Source: Nitrosospira sp. Nsp14 (GTDB lineage Bacteria > Pseudomonadota > Gammaproteobacteria > Burkholderiales > Nitrosomonadaceae). Taken from it: a DNA stretch of 64,000 nucleotides. Where the stretch lies: positions 1-64,000 of the forward strand of contig NZ_FOPV01000016.1 of NCBI RefSeq assembly GCF_900113575.1. Direction: 5' to 3'. Position 1 is the stretch's first letter, and every line of letters begins with the position of its first letter. The translations under genes and the position numbers were made by a program. The notes under the pieces are model-generated. The model saw only the letters and a program-made list of their open reading frames with translations. It made no database searches and was not told the DNA's origin. Below, piece after piece: positions 48,299 to 59,200 of this stretch.

Positions 48299-49762
48299 AT
48301 GTCGATTCCCCTACGCAGCACCCGCACGTCAATTAGCGCCCTGTTCCTCAGCTTGGCACTCATGTCGGGGGATATCGCCTTTTCGGCTGAACCCACCGAA
48401 CCAGGACGCGCATCGCTACCGTATAACAGCGTGGAACTGCCCGAAACCAATCCCGTCGTCGAAAGCGATTTCGGCACGACCGATTCGGACATGGATAATA
48501 GCAACATGGACGCGCACACCCGACCGGCGGATCTATGGGAACGAATACGTCATGGTTTCGCCATGGCTGAACTGGACAGCACTGAGGTACGACACAACGA
48601 GGATTTCTACGCAAACCGCCCGCAATATCTGAAGCGCATTATTGAGCGGAGCAGGCGCTATCTCTTTCATATTGTCGAGGAAGTGGAGCGACGCGGCATG
48701 CCCGCCGAAATCGCGCTGCTGCCGATGATCGAGAGCGCCTTTAATCCGACAGCATATTCCAATCGCCGTGCGGCCGGAATATGGCAGTTGATCCCAGTGA
48801 CTGGAACGACTTACGGATTGAAACAGAACTGGTGGTACGATGAACGCAGAGACATCATCGGCGCTACCCGTGCTGCGCTCGACTATTTACAAAATCTCTA
48901 TGGCATGTTCGGCGATTGGGAATTGGCACTGGCCTCATACAACTGGGGCGAGGGTGCGGTGGGCCGCGCGCTGGTGAAGAACCGCAACAAGGGACTCCCA
49001 ACCGATTTCCGTAACATGAAGCTTCCGCCTGAAACCCGGAACTATATTCCCAGGCTGATCGCGATAAAAAATATCATCTCGAACCCGGCAGCATTCGGTA
49101 TCGAGCTTGAATCCCTGCCCAATCAGCCCTACTTCGAGCAGGTTTCAGCAAAACGTCCTATAGATGTACGGCTGGCGGCATGGTTGGCGGACATCTCGGT
49201 TGATGAGTTCAAGGCGCTGAATCCGGCGCATAATCGACCCGTCATCAACACTGACGGATTAGATGCCCTGTTGATCCCAGTAGATAAAGTTGAAATATTT
49301 GCCGAGAATCTGCGAAATCACGATCGGCCGTTCGTGTCCTGGCAAGTCTATCAGGCAAGAGACGGCGATAACGCCGCAGAGATCTCGAAACGGTATGGAA
49401 TCAGCTTGCGAAAGCTGAGGGAAGTGAATGATCTGGGCAGAAGCGGCGAGATGATACCCGGTCAGACATTGCTGGTCCCTGGTAATGGAAGCGCCGGGAC
49501 CGCCGATATTTCGACGATGGCGAGTAAACCTGCGACGCCAAGATTACTCGAGCGCCACTTTATACATCTGGTGCGTGGGGATGACAGTTTGCATGAAATC
49601 GCTAGGCGCTATGGTGTCACTGTAGAGCAGATCAAGGCATGGAATGGAAATCCGAAACACCTCGTCATAGGCAAAAAACTCATCCTCCACCTTCCTGCCT
49701 CCACCGGAACAACTCCATCTGCGCCAGCAAATCGCAGCACTTCCCAAAAGAAACGAGCGTAG
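48299..49762 (+). CDS. mltD: membrane-bound lytic murein transglycosylase D with two LysM domains
   Basis: The 487-residue protein has a signal peptide ending near FSA (residue 30), a transglycosylase domain (about 115-260) with catalytic Glu145 in LPMIESAFNP, AAGIWQLIP and ALASYNWGEGAVGRA, and two LysM peptidoglycan-binding repeats (about 345-395 and 418-465). It cleaves murein glycan strands in the periplasm. No lipobox is obvious at the signal cleavage site, so it may be soluble or peptidoglycan-bound rather than a lipoprotein. The tail is Ser/Thr-rich and basic. Confidence 0.95.
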   Translation: MSIPLRSTRTSISALFLSLALMSGDIAFSAEPTEPGRASLPYNSVELPETNPVVESDFGTTDSDMDNSNMDAHTRPADLWERIRHGFAMAELDSTEVRHNEDFYANRPQYLKRIIERSRRYLFHIVEEVERRGMPAEIALLPMIESAFNPTAYSNRRAAGIWQLIPVTGTTYGLKQNWWYDERRDIIGATRAALDYLQNLYGMFGDWELALASYNWGEGAVGRALVKNRNKGLPTDFRNMKLPPETRNYIPRLIAIKNIISNPAAFGIELESLPNQPYFEQVSAKRPIDVRLAAWLADISVDEFKALNPAHNRPVINTDGLDALLIPVDKVEIFAENLRNHDRPFVSWQVYQARDGDNAAEISKRYGISLRKLREVNDLGRSGEMIPGQTLLVPGNGSAGTADISTMASKPATPRLLERHFIHLVRGDDSLHEIARRYGVTVEQIKAWNGNPKHLVIGKKLILHLPASTGTTPSAPANRSTSQKKRA

Positions 49763-49769
49763 CGAGCGG

Positions 49770-49786
49770 CCTGCCTGCCTGCCTGC
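49770..49786 (+). repeat. short tetranucleotide tract (CTGC, four copies)
   Basis: Seventeen bases of period four (C followed by CTGC four times) lie between the mltD stop and the end of the convergent PEP-CTERM gene. It is outside both coding regions as drawn and has no evident role. Confidence 0.6.
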
Positions 49787-49818
49787 TAACTATCAAATCC
49801 CGGATCCAGCGAGAGTCC

Positions 49819-50843
49819 CTAATTATCCGGTAATTCCGGAAAGCTTGCCAAACCCCGCTTCCGATAACGCACGACACACATTCCGACGAGTCCAAATGCT
49901 ACCAGGGCCAATATGGCTGGTTCCGGAACGGTACCAACTTCGGTTGGAGGGATGGGGCCGTCGTTTTCCCCGCTTGGGCCGTCGCCACCGCTACTTGGAC
50001 CCGTACCGCCATCTCCATCCCCCCCTTCGGGCCCAGCGCCAGGGCTGCCACTATTACCGGAGCCACCCCCGCCGGGACCGCCACCCCCACCGGGACTGCC
50101 GCCACCCCCCCCGGGTTATTGCCGCGATTGGGGTTTGTACCGTCAACGACAACACCGCCAATACCTCCGCCCGTCACGATCCCACCTCTGCCGAATCGGG
50201 TACCGGGCCCATTAAACCCAGTGCTGACGAAACCTGTATCCGCGCACAGGCTTTCGTGCCAACCGTGTTTGTTTGACTGCTCATTGTGCCATTGCACGCA
50301 AGCGTCGCGCGGGCCTCGTCGTACTCCAGCCGGTGCTTGTGCTGTAGCCGACCCAGTATCGTGGATTCTCTCAGAATGTTCTTCGGAAGGCTCCCACACG
50401 GCTGTTACGATACCCAACAACGCGAGGAAGTCGATGACCTCATTCTCGTCGTTGTCTAAAAGGGCGATTTGATCTGCGTCGCCAGCATCGTTCGGCAAAA
50501 AACCAAATGCGGGAAATCTCGTCAGATTTCCGTCGGGCCATGGCAAGCCAGAGGCCGAAGGGAACTCAAAAAGCAGAGCGAAGCCGTGTTGCGAATTCCC
50601 CAACGACAGAACCTTCTCATCGCCGGGTGGCCTTCCTAAATACGAACTGACGAGCAAAAGCGCGATCATCTCATCGGTTTTCGAGGCAACTCCAGAGATG
50701 GAGCTAATTCCCCTGTCATCGCCGCTCTCATCCTGGGCAAGCGTTATATCGTTGTAAGCCAGTGGAATCGCGTAAGCGCCCATGGAGATTAGCATTAATA
50801 AAAAAACGGCTCCGGACTTTAACAAGAATGGGGACATCTTCAT
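49819..50843 (-). CDS. PEP-CTERM secreted protein with frameshift at a run of eight G
   Basis: From ATG 50843 the frame encodes a signal peptide (MKMSPFLLKSG ... GAYA, about 25 residues), a mature region of about 190 residues I do not recognise (two Cys near 180-200), and a Gly-rich stretch. As sequenced, this frame runs on to a stop at 49899 with an atypical Ala/Val-rich end. In the next frame, entered by one extra G in the eight-G run (50105-50112), the Gly/Ser-rich linker continues and ends with VPEP at 49918-49929, a hydrophobic helix (AILALVAFGLVGMCVV), basic RYRKR and a stop at 49819. That is a full PEP-CTERM sorting signal, cut by an exosortase. Either the gene is frameshifted, the run length is misread, or the run switches the anchor on and off. 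Confidence 0.78.
50105..50112 (-). repeat. homopolymer of eight G in the PEP-CTERM gene
   Basis: Eight consecutive G on the coding (minus) strand, within a Gly-codon-rich region that also has a seven-G run (50020-50026). The number of G here decides whether the PEP-CTERM tail is in frame: eight puts it out of frame, nine or six would put it in frame. Confidence 0.9.
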
Positions 50844-51445
50844 GATGTGCTGGGCCTTGCGTATACCAATCCCAAGTGAACCAACGCTCGAGCTAGGTTC
50901 AGCCGTATTAACAGATTATTGCGCCTTCGCAGGTGAACGTTTCGACCATCCCTGGTGCTACCTGACGCATCACGTCCATGTACCCATCGTAGCAACTTTA
51001 GCAACCGGGACAATTGGACCTTGGTACATCCCCGGCCAATGGACGAGGGGACGCAAGGTGGGACTCACTGTTGAAGCTTGAGTATTTTTCGCATCGTCAA
51101 CTGCAACAGCGATGCCCACCGAATCCTTGCAAACAGGATCCGTTGAGTGAGAGTCGCAACGTGAAGCTATGAGGGGGGTTATCTAATAGATGGGAGAAGA
51201 ACACTTCGGACCAAAGTCCGCACGAAAGCGAAAGCAGTAACAAGGATAACGCCGAATTCAGCTTTGGATCTAAGGGAAATATACTGCCTATGCTTCAATC
51301 CGTAGATCCTTGCTCATCCGCAAACTTTGATAGGTCCTTGCTAGGCCCCTTCGGTGCCCCCTCGCAGCAGGTGGCATCAAGGAGCACTGAGCACTATCGT
51401 TGATCCTCCGCCGACAAGTACGAGCCGTGCTTGAGGTCTTATGGT
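50844..51445. other. 602-base stretch without a recognisable gene
   Basis: It separates the PEP-CTERM gene from the pirin gene, both on the minus strand. Short frames on either strand lack ribosome sites and family resemblance. A GGAC/GTCC hairpin with a four-base loop occurs near 51208-51221, and TCCTTGCT is repeated near 51308 and 51333. No tRNA, insertion sequence or terminator was recognised. The promoter for the PEP-CTERM gene should be near its start, but I could not place it. Confidence 0.45.
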
Positions 51446-52351
51446 CTATGCCCCGGTGCCTCGTGGTTGTCCCATTCGGCCGCTTTCAAAATCCAGGATT
51501 GCCTGTTTGATCTCTTCCGCCGTATTCATGACAAACGGACCGCTGCCGCTGATCGGCTCGTCAATTGGCTCGCCAGCAAGCAGCAGTATGGATGCTTCAC
51601 TTGCGCTTTCTATATTGATGTGGTCGCCAGCGCGCTCAAACAAACCAACCTCTGCAGTATCAACCGTTTCTCCGCTGCTTACGCTTACTGAGCCCTTGCG
51701 CACTACCAATATCGCGGTGTAACCCTCGGGGATCGGCAGGGATAATTTGGTAGGCGTTGTGAATTGAATATCCCATAAATTGATGGGTGTAGACGTCTGC
51801 GCCGGTCCTCGAACCCCAAGACATTCTCCCGCAATGACCCGCACATGCCCGCTCGCGGCGGGAAGAGCCACGGTGGGAATTTGATGGTCAGTAATGAGTT
51901 GATAGCGCGGCGGCAACATTTTGGCCTTCGCAGGCAAGTTAACCCACAGCTGCATCATCTCGAGGACGCCGCCCTTTCGCGCGAAATCGTGACCGTGAAA
52001 TTCTTCATGAATAATACCGGAGGCTGCGGTCATCCATTGCACATCTCCCGGACCAATTTTTCCGCCCCCACCAGAACTGTCACGATGTTCCACTTCGCCG
52101 CTGTAAACGATAGTTACCGTTTCAAAGCCGCGATGGGGATGGGGACCCACGCCCAGGGATTTCTGTGTCGGGGGAGATTCGGTTGGGCCAGCATAGTCAA
52201 GAAGCAGAAATGGGCTGATGGTCGGCCCCAAGCCTGGATAGGCGAAAAGCGTCCGCACAGGAAAGCCGTCCCCTACCCAGTGCTGATCTGCACCATGCAA
52301 AACACGCGCCAGCGTCTTGGACGCTCCTCCAGTCCGCAGATTCGGTAACAT
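51446..52351 (-). CDS. pirin family protein
   Basis: The protein has 301 residues from ATG at 52351, supported by GGGAG six bases upstream; a GTG seven codons earlier is less likely. It is a double-cupin pirin: the metal-binding GPHPHRGFETVTIVYSG and HEEFHG segments of the first cupin are intact, and EMMQLWVNLP follows. Bacterial pirins include quercetinases and modulators of other enzymes, and the role here is unknown. It lies about 20 bases after the SMR gene on the same strand, so the two are probably one transcript. Confidence 0.92.
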   Translation of the reverse strand: MLPNLRTGGASKTLARVLHGADQHWVGDGFPVRTLFAYPGLGPTISPFLLLDYAGPTESPPTQKSLGVGPHPHRGFETVTIVYSGEVEHRDSSGGGGKIGPGDVQWMTAASGIIHEEFHGHDFARKGGVLEMMQLWVNLPAKAKMLPPRYQLITDHQIPTVALPAASGHVRVIAGECLGVRGPAQTSTPINLWDIQFTTPTKLSLPIPEGYTAILVVRKGSVSVSSGETVDTAEVGLFERAGDHINIESASEASILLLAGEPIDEPISGSGPFVMNTAEEIKQAILDFESGRMGQPRGTGA

Positions 52352-52372
52352 GATGTTCTCCCATATTTGCAC

Positions 52373-52714
52373 CTAATGAAGCTGATTAATCGCCGACTTC
52401 GAAAACACATTCAACACAACCACCCCTGCAACGATCAGGGCCAGTCCAACGACAGCCGGACGATCGAGTGATTGCCCAAGAACGATCCAGGCAATCAACG
52501 TGATGAGCACGATGCCTACACCCGACCAAATGGCGTAGGCGACTCCCACAGGCATCGTTTGCAACGTGAGCGACAAGAAGAAGAACGCCGTGGCATAACC
52601 AGCGATGACGAGTAGCGAAGGCCAGAGTTGGGTAAAGCCAGCGCTTGACTTCAATGCCGACGTAGCCACGACCTCACTGATAATCGCAAGTGAAAGGAAT
52701 AGCCATTGATTCAT
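52373..52714 (-). CDS. small multidrug resistance (SMR) transporter, EmrE/SugE group
   Basis: The 113-residue protein has four membrane helices and the key EmrE positions at the same numbers: Glu14 in [10 protein letters not shown], Tyr40, Tyr60 and Trp63 in AIWSGVG. It would exchange cationic drugs, quaternary amines or guanidinium for protons as a dual-topology dimer. ALKSS after the Glu fits the multidrug (EmrE/QacE) branch somewhat better than the guanidinium (SugE/Gdx) branch. It is followed by the pirin gene. TATAAT-like sequence lies upstream without a clear -35. Confidence 0.93.
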   Translation of the reverse strand: MNQWLFLSLAIISEVVATSALKSSAGFTQLWPSLLVIAGYATAFFFLSLTLQTMPVGVAYAIWSGVGIVLITLIAWIVLGQSLDRPAVVGLALIVAGVVVLNVFSKSAINQLH

Positions 52715-52898
52715 CTTGATTCCTGAATAAGAAAAATCAGTTTAATTATAGTAAGGAAAACGCTGACCCGGGCGTATACGGAACCCTCCAAACCGCAATA
52801 TGTGCCCTACCGTACCGACCCCCCATCGTTTCCTTTCAATACTTGAGGTCGAGGCGATTTCAAGAGGGAAGCGTCTGTAATTTTGAAAAGGGGGGAAC

Positions 52899-54056
52899 TT
52901 GGTGCGACTTCGTTTTATTCTCGCGATGATGTTGTCCGGTGTTTCCGTTGTCAGAGCTGCAATACCTGACGACTCCTATATCGCCGGATATGCTGCGGGT
53001 GTGCTCAAGCAGGGCTTCAGGATCTATCATCCGTCATTGAAGGTGCAGCACGGCATAATTATGATCCAGGCGGAAACGATACCCGCGGACGAGCGCGCCA
53101 AGGTGTTGCAAGCATTATCGGAGATACCTGGCGTTACGGCGGTAAGAGTAGAGCAAGGCGCCGCTCCGCAGCCTATCGCTGCTGCTCCACAGTCTATCGC
53201 CGTTGCCCCTGCGCAAGATGAAGCGCAAGCAAAGGCAATTACCGAAGAAGGCATACCGGCAGCGGGCGCGGTCCTTCTCCCGACCGGCATGCTCCCGGAA
53301 GACCATCTGTTCAAGCCCCTGCTCGCAGACCCGCGGTGGGCACATTTTTCCGCTGCCTACCGTAATTATGTCGGCAACAACATCGACGGGAATAATAATG
53401 GGGCGGTGAGTTTTGGTGAAACCATACCCTTCTACCGGGCAAATTTAGGCAGATACGCAGCGCAGTGGGAGGTGGGTTTGCAGGCCGCCGTCTTCAGCGA
53501 CTTCAATCTTGGGGCGCCATCCTCGGACCTGATCAATACAGATTTTATTGCCTCCGCTTATGCCAGTGCTAGAACAGGCCAGGCGTCGGCTTTTGCCCGC
53601 GTCTATCACCAAAGCTCCCATCTCGGTGACGAGTTCCTGCTGCGAAGGCTGACCGACGTGGAGCGCATCAATCTAAGCTATGAAGGAGCCGATCTCAGGC
53701 TTTCCTATGAGCTTCCCTATGGGTTACGGGTGTATGGCGGAGGAGGCGGGATTTTTCACAAGGAGCCGTCCACACTCAAGCCGTGGATGATACAGTACGG
53801 TATGGAGTACAGAAGTCCGTGGCGGATCGTGTTCGCGTCAATACGCCCGGTTGCCGCGGTGGATATAAAAAACCATGAGCAAAACAACTGGAATGCCGAC
53901 GTGTCAGCACGAGCCGGAATCCAGCTGGACCGGTTTCAATCTTTCGGCCGCAGGCTTCAGTTCCTTGTTGAGTATTTTCATGGCAACTCTCCCACCGGCC
54001 AATTTTTGCGGCAGCGCGTCGACTATCTGGGAATTGGGGCGCACTACCACTTTTAG
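52899..54056 (+). CDS. DUF1207 outer-membrane protein with N-terminal BON-like domain
   Basis: The 385-residue protein has a signal peptide ending near VRA (residue 20), a small alpha/beta domain like BON (about 24-85), an Ala/Pro/Gln linker with a repeated APQxIA unit, then a beta-barrel-like region from about 125 with the DUF1207 opening LPEDHLFKPLLADPRWAHFSAAY and a C-terminal aromatic end (GAHYHF). It is likely an outer-membrane protein. The start is TTG at 52899 or GTG at 52902; GGGGGGAA just upstream serves either. The function of the family is not known. Confidence 0.82.
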   Translation: MVRLRFILAMMLSGVSVVRAAIPDDSYIAGYAAGVLKQGFRIYHPSLKVQHGIIMIQAETIPADERAKVLQALSEIPGVTAVRVEQGAAPQPIAAAPQSIAVAPAQDEAQAKAITEEGIPAAGAVLLPTGMLPEDHLFKPLLADPRWAHFSAAYRNYVGNNIDGNNNGAVSFGETIPFYRANLGRYAAQWEVGLQAAVFSDFNLGAPSSDLINTDFIASAYASARTGQASAFARVYHQSSHLGDEFLLRRLTDVERINLSYEGADLRLSYELPYGLRVYGGGGGIFHKEPSTLKPWMIQYGMEYRSPWRIVFASIRPVAAVDIKNHEQNNWNADVSARAGIQLDRFQSFGRRLQFLVEYFHGNSPTGQFLRQRVDYLGIGAHYHF

Positions 54057-54277
54057 AATGACCCATCTCAACACCATCGTGAAAAGCCGTAAGCGCATCG
54101 TACCTCAACGATAAACGGAGCTAATTGCGGTCCCCGCTGGTGGAAAGTGAAGTAAATATATTCCACTGATAAATTCCTAACAACCTGACGGGCCACTCCA
54201 ACCTTCCAGCTTGGCCTTATTCCGCATTCGAGCGAGGCGTATACTAGGTGCCTATCCAGAATCGTCATTTCTAGCGC

Positions 54278-56050
54278 ATGCCCAGCACCATCTCCCGCGA
54301 CTTCTCCCCACGTGCTTTCGATACTCTCACTGGTTACGGCATCCATCCTGTGCTGGCGCGGGTCTATGCCGCTCGCGGCATCGAAGAACCCGGACAACTT
54401 GATGTGGACTGGTCTCGGTTGGCTCCCTTCGAGGGCCTGAAAAATGTTTGCCAGATGGCCAGATTTATCGCAGAAGCAATTGCTGCGCGCAAACGCCTGC
54501 TGATTATCGCGGACTATGATTCGGATGGGGCCACGGCGTGTGCCGTTGGTATACGCGCCCTGAGAAAGTTCGGCGCGAACGTGGACTATCTCGTTCCCAA
54601 TCGTTTTGAGTATGGATATGGCCTCACGCCTGAGATCGTCCGGCTCGCCGCCGACGTCGCCGGCCCGGATATATTGATCACGGTGGATAACGGTATCGCC
54701 AGCGTGGAAGGGGTGGCCGAAGCCAGGCGGCTCGGTATGCGGGTGCTGGTGACCGACCATCATCTTCCAGGAGATGAACTACCCGACGCCTTGATTGTGA
54801 ATCCTAACCAGCCGGGCTGCGGTTTTCCCAGTAAGCATCTTGCCGGCGTCGGCGTAATATTTTATCTCATGCTGGCCTTGCGAGCGGAATTGCGAGCCAA
54901 GGGAGCGTTTGCCTCCGGTAAGGAGCCTAATCTCGCCAGCCTGCTTGATCTCGTCGCGCTCGGCACGGTAGCGGATGTGGTGAAACTCGATAATAACAAT
55001 CGCATTCTCGTGCATCATGGACTGCGGCGTATTCGCAATGGTCGCGGCTGCGCAGGAATTAATGCCCTGCTGCAGGTTGCACAGCGCGATTTCTTGTGTG
55101 CCTCCGCCCACGATCTGGGTTTTGCACTGGGGCCGAGATTGAATGCCGCGGGACGGCTGGAGAATATGTCGCTGGGCATCGACTGCCTCATCACGGACGA
55201 CAAATCCCATGCTTTGCAGATAGCGCTTCAACTTGATTCACTCAACCGTAAACGGCGGGAAATTGAAGCAGACATGCATGCCAGTGCGCTCGCGCTGCTG
55301 GCGGATGCGCTGCCAGGTCAATACCCGGCGGACGAGCAAACTCAGTCGTCAACCATCCACGGCCTGAGTCTGTTCGATTCCGGCTGGCATCAAGGCGTGA
55401 TCGGGATTTTGGCTTCACGCATAAAGGACAAATACCACCGCCCGGTAATCGCATTCGCGCCTGGCAATAATGATGAAATAAAAGGATCGGGCAGATCTAT
55501 TCCAGGATTTCATCTACGGGATGCGCTGGATCTGGTCTCAAAACGCCACCCTGGCCTTTTGCTCAAGTTCGGCGGGCACGCGGCCGCAGCTGGGCTCACC
55601 TTACGTGCTTGCGACTTCGAAAAATTTCGTCAAGTCTTTGAGCAGACTGCGCAGGCGTTGCTCGCGCCTGCCGATCTTAAGCATGTGATTGAAACCGATG
55701 GCGACCTCGACGAATCGGAAATAAATCTCGAACTGGCCGTGCAGCTCACGCAACAAGTGTGGGGACAGGGTTTTGCCCAACCCGCGTTCCGTACCCGCTT
55801 CCGTGTAGAAGATCAGCGTGTGGTGGGACAAAAACACCTGAAACTCAAGCTGAGAAAATCTAATACCACTACTGATAATCGTCATGGCCTGTCAGAAAAA
55901 CCGGCACGCCCGTACGATGCCATATTGTTTTCCTCAACGAGTACGTTACCAGAGGTAATTGATGCCGTTTACCGATTGCAGGTGAATGAGTTCAATGGCA
56001 ACTCTACCCTGCAATTCATCGTGGACCATTGGTCGCCCGCCGATATATAA
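54278..56050 (+). CDS. recJ: single-stranded-DNA-specific exonuclease RecJ
   Basis: The 590-residue 5'-3' exonuclease has the DHH-family metal motifs: ADYDSDGATA near 78-87, ITVDNGIAS, and VTDHHLPGDELP with the DHH triad near 158; the DHHA1 domain with GGHAAAAGLT is near 435 and an OB fold closes the protein. It acts in recombination repair and after mismatch excision. No ribosome site clearly marks ATG 54278, but similarity begins directly after it. mfd follows on the same strand after about 150 bases. Confidence 0.95.
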   Translation: MPSTISRDFSPRAFDTLTGYGIHPVLARVYAARGIEEPGQLDVDWSRLAPFEGLKNVCQMARFIAEAIAARKRLLIIADYDSDGATACAVGIRALRKFGANVDYLVPNRFEYGYGLTPEIVRLAADVAGPDILITVDNGIASVEGVAEARRLGMRVLVTDHHLPGDELPDALIVNPNQPGCGFPSKHLAGVGVIFYLMLALRAELRAKGAFASGKEPNLASLLDLVALGTVADVVKLDNNNRILVHHGLRRIRNGRGCAGINALLQVAQRDFLCASAHDLGFALGPRLNAAGRLENMSLGIDCLITDDKSHALQIALQLDSLNRKRREIEADMHASALALLADALPGQYPADEQTQSSTIHGLSLFDSGWHQGVIGILASRIKDKYHRPVIAFAPGNNDEIKGSGRSIPGFHLRDALDLVSKRHPGLLLKFGGHAAAAGLTLRACDFEKFRQVFEQTAQALLAPADLKHVIETDGDLDESEINLELAVQLTQQVWGQGFAQPAFRTRFRVEDQRVVGQKHLKLKLRKSNTTTDNRHGLSEKPARPYDAILFSSTSTLPEVIDAVYRLQVNEFNGNSTLQFIVDHWSPADI

Positions 56051-56203
56051 GCCGACATCAAGCGCCGAGTCTGCCGTTTACAGGAACGCAAAAAGTTTTT
56101 CTCCCCATGATTTGTGTGGGTATTGACATATAATGTCGATCTTTTTTAAAGTGCCGCCCCAAACTCGGGGGTTTGCCGCACATTTACGATCGTACCGCAA
56201 GCG

Positions 56204-59200
56204 ATGTCTTTCAAGCTGACCGTCCCGCCCTCTGGCTCCACGATTCGATATGGCCATTTCGATGGTTCCGGCGATTCGCTCGCGCTCGCCCAGCTGGCAA
56301 AGCAAGCCAAACCCATCGTTATCATCACGTCCAGTGCGCTCGATGCACAGCGGCTGCTGGAAGAAATTCCCTTCTTCGCACCTGAACTGAGCACCCGCCT
56401 GCTGCCAGATTGGGAAACATTGCCCTATGACACCTTCTCTCCTCATCAAGATCTGATATCCGAGCGGCTCGCCACGCTTTATCAACTCATGAGCGGCGCG
56501 TGCGACATCCTCATTGTTCCCGTCACCACCGCGCTGTATCGCATGCCGCCACCAGAATATCTCGCGGCCCATACCTTTTTTCTCAAGCGCGGCGATACGC
56601 TCGATCTGGCCTCGCTCCGCCGGCAGATGACTTTGGCGGGTTACAGCCACGTCACCCAGGTGCTCTCGCCCGGCGAATACAGCGTTCGGGGCGGCCTGGT
56701 TGACCTGTTCCCCATGGGCAGCTCCCTGCCTTATCGTATCGACCTGCTGGATAACGACATCGAAACGATTCGCACATTTGACGTGGATACGCAGAGAAGC
56801 GTCTACCCAGTCAGCGAGATCCGCTTGTTGCCTGCGCGCGAGTTTCCCCTTGATGAGGAAGGCCGCACCCGTTTCCGTGGCAGCTTCCGTGAAAAATTCG
56901 AGGGCGACCCATCAAAAAGCCGTATTTATAAAGATATTAGCAAGGGTGGAACACCCGGCGGGATCGAATACTATCTGCCGCTATTTTTCGATCATACGGC
57001 GACCCTGTTCGACTATGTACCGCCAACCATGCTCCTGTGCCTGCACCGGGAGATATATCCCGCAGTCGAAAACTTCTGGAGCGACACTCAGGCGCGTTAC
57101 CAGATGCTCCGCGGCGATAGTGACCGGCCGCTGCTGAAACCGAGCGAGCTATTCGTAACAACGGATGCGTTCTTTGGAGCGTTAAAGCCTTACTCGCGCG
57201 TCGAGCTCCAGCTGGGCTCCCAAAACCCGACAATAAGAGCCGAGACCGGGCCGCTCCCTCCTCTCCAGATCGACCGCCGCGCTGATCATCCGGCAGAAAA
57301 ACTTTCTGCATTCATAACGGATTTCACCGCCGCCCCCAATGCACGTGTATTACTTCTGGCAGAAAGCGTTGGCAGGCGCGAACTGATCGCAGACCATCTC
57401 CGGCAATACCACCTGAGTCCCGATATCTGCGAGGGGTACGCGCAATTTCTGACAAGCGGGTCAACCTTCATGCTTGGGGTAGCGCCCTTGCATAATGGTT
57501 TCGTCTGCCCAGGTGAAGGGCTCGCCTTCATCACGGAGAGCGAGCTATACGCCCGACATCTGCATGGCCGACGCGAGCGCGATTCCCGTAAAGCGTCCGC
57601 TGTGAGCGATGCAATGCTGCGAGATCTCTCGGAGATCAATCCGGGTGATCCAGTCGTACATGAACAACATGGCATCGGCAGATACCGTGGCCTGGTAAGC
57701 ATGGATATGGGTGACGGTGCGACAGAATTCCTGTCGCTTGAGTATGAAGGGGGCGATAAGCTGTATGTACCAGTTTCGCAGCTGCATCTTATTGGAAGAT
57801 ACAGCGGCGCGTCTCCCGAGGCCGCACCGATGCACAAACTGGGCAGTGGTCAATGGGACAAGGCCAAACGGAAAGCGATGCAGCAGGTCCGCGATACCGC
57901 TGCGGAATTGCTCAACCTATATGCTCAGCGCAGCGCACGCCAGGGTCATGCATTCCGTTTTGGCCAGCACGATTACGAAGCGTTTGTCGAGGGCTTTGGT
58001 TTCGAGGAAACACCCGATCAGGCTGCCGCGATCGACGCGGTCATCGAGGATCTGAGTTCGGATAAACCCATGGACCGGTTGGTCTGCGGCGATGTGGGTT
58101 TCGGCAAAACCGAGGTGGCCCTGCGGGCTGCTTTTATTGCGGTGGCTGATGGCGGACAAGTAGCCCTGCTCGTGCCCACGACGTTGCTGGCGGAACAGCA
58201 TTTTCAGAATTTTTCTGACCGCTTCAGCCTGTTAGCCGACGAGTGGCCGGTAAAAATTGCCGAGTTGTCGCGTTTCCGTTCTTCTAAAGAGCAAACTCAG
58301 GCACTGGCAGGACTGGCGAAGGGTGAAATCGACATTGTTATCGGCACCCATAAGCTTATCCAGAAAGGCGTGAAATTCAAAAACCTGCGTCTGGTGATCA
58401 TTGACGAGGAACATCGCTTTGGCGTGCGCCACAAGGAGCAATTGAAAAGTCTGCGGGCGGAAGTGGATGTACTCACGCTCACGGCCACCCCTATTCCCCG
58501 CACCCTTGCCATGTCGCTGGAAGGGCTGCGCGAATTTTCCGTGATCGCGACTGCGCCGCAGCGAAGGCTGGCGATCAAAACCTTCGTCAGCCGTTTTTCT
58601 GAGGGCGTTATCCGCGAGGCCTGCCTACGCGAACTGAAACGTGGCGGTCAAATTTATTTTCTGCACAATGAGGTTGGCACCATTCAGTCGATGCACGACA
58701 AACTGGTCCGGCTCCTTCCCGAGGCGCGTATCAACATCGCCCATGGGCAAATGCGGGAACGCGAGCTGGAACACGTGATGAAAGATTTCTATCAGCAGCG
58801 CTTCAACCTGCTGCTCTGCACGACGATCATCGAGACCGGTATCGACGTCCCTACTTCCAATACCATCATCATCAATCGAGCGGACAAATTCGGCTTGGCG
58901 CAACTGCATCAATTACGCGGCCGCGTCGGCCGTTCACACCATCAGGCCTATGCATACTTACTAATCCCCGAGGAAGAGGCGCTTGGCGCCCAGGCTCGAA
59001 AACGCCTCGAAGCGATCCAGACGATGGAAGAGCTGGGCGCGGGCTTTTATCTTGCCATGCACGATCTGGAGATCAGGGGAGCGGGGGAAGTACTAGGCGA
59101 ATCGCAAAGCGGCGAGATGCAGGAAATCGGTTTCAATCTCTATTCCACAATGCTCGATGCTGCCGTTCGCGCATTGAAAGAAGGCAAAGAACCGGATATC

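Noticed and set aside
49770-49786. CTGC repeat as a phase-variation switch
   Set aside because: Only four copies and outside both flanking coding regions; no gene would be switched.
56126-56137. TTGACA directly followed by TATAAT before mfd as a promoter
   Set aside because: The two boxes touch with no spacer, so they cannot act together; either could pair with a weaker box, so no definite promoter was called.
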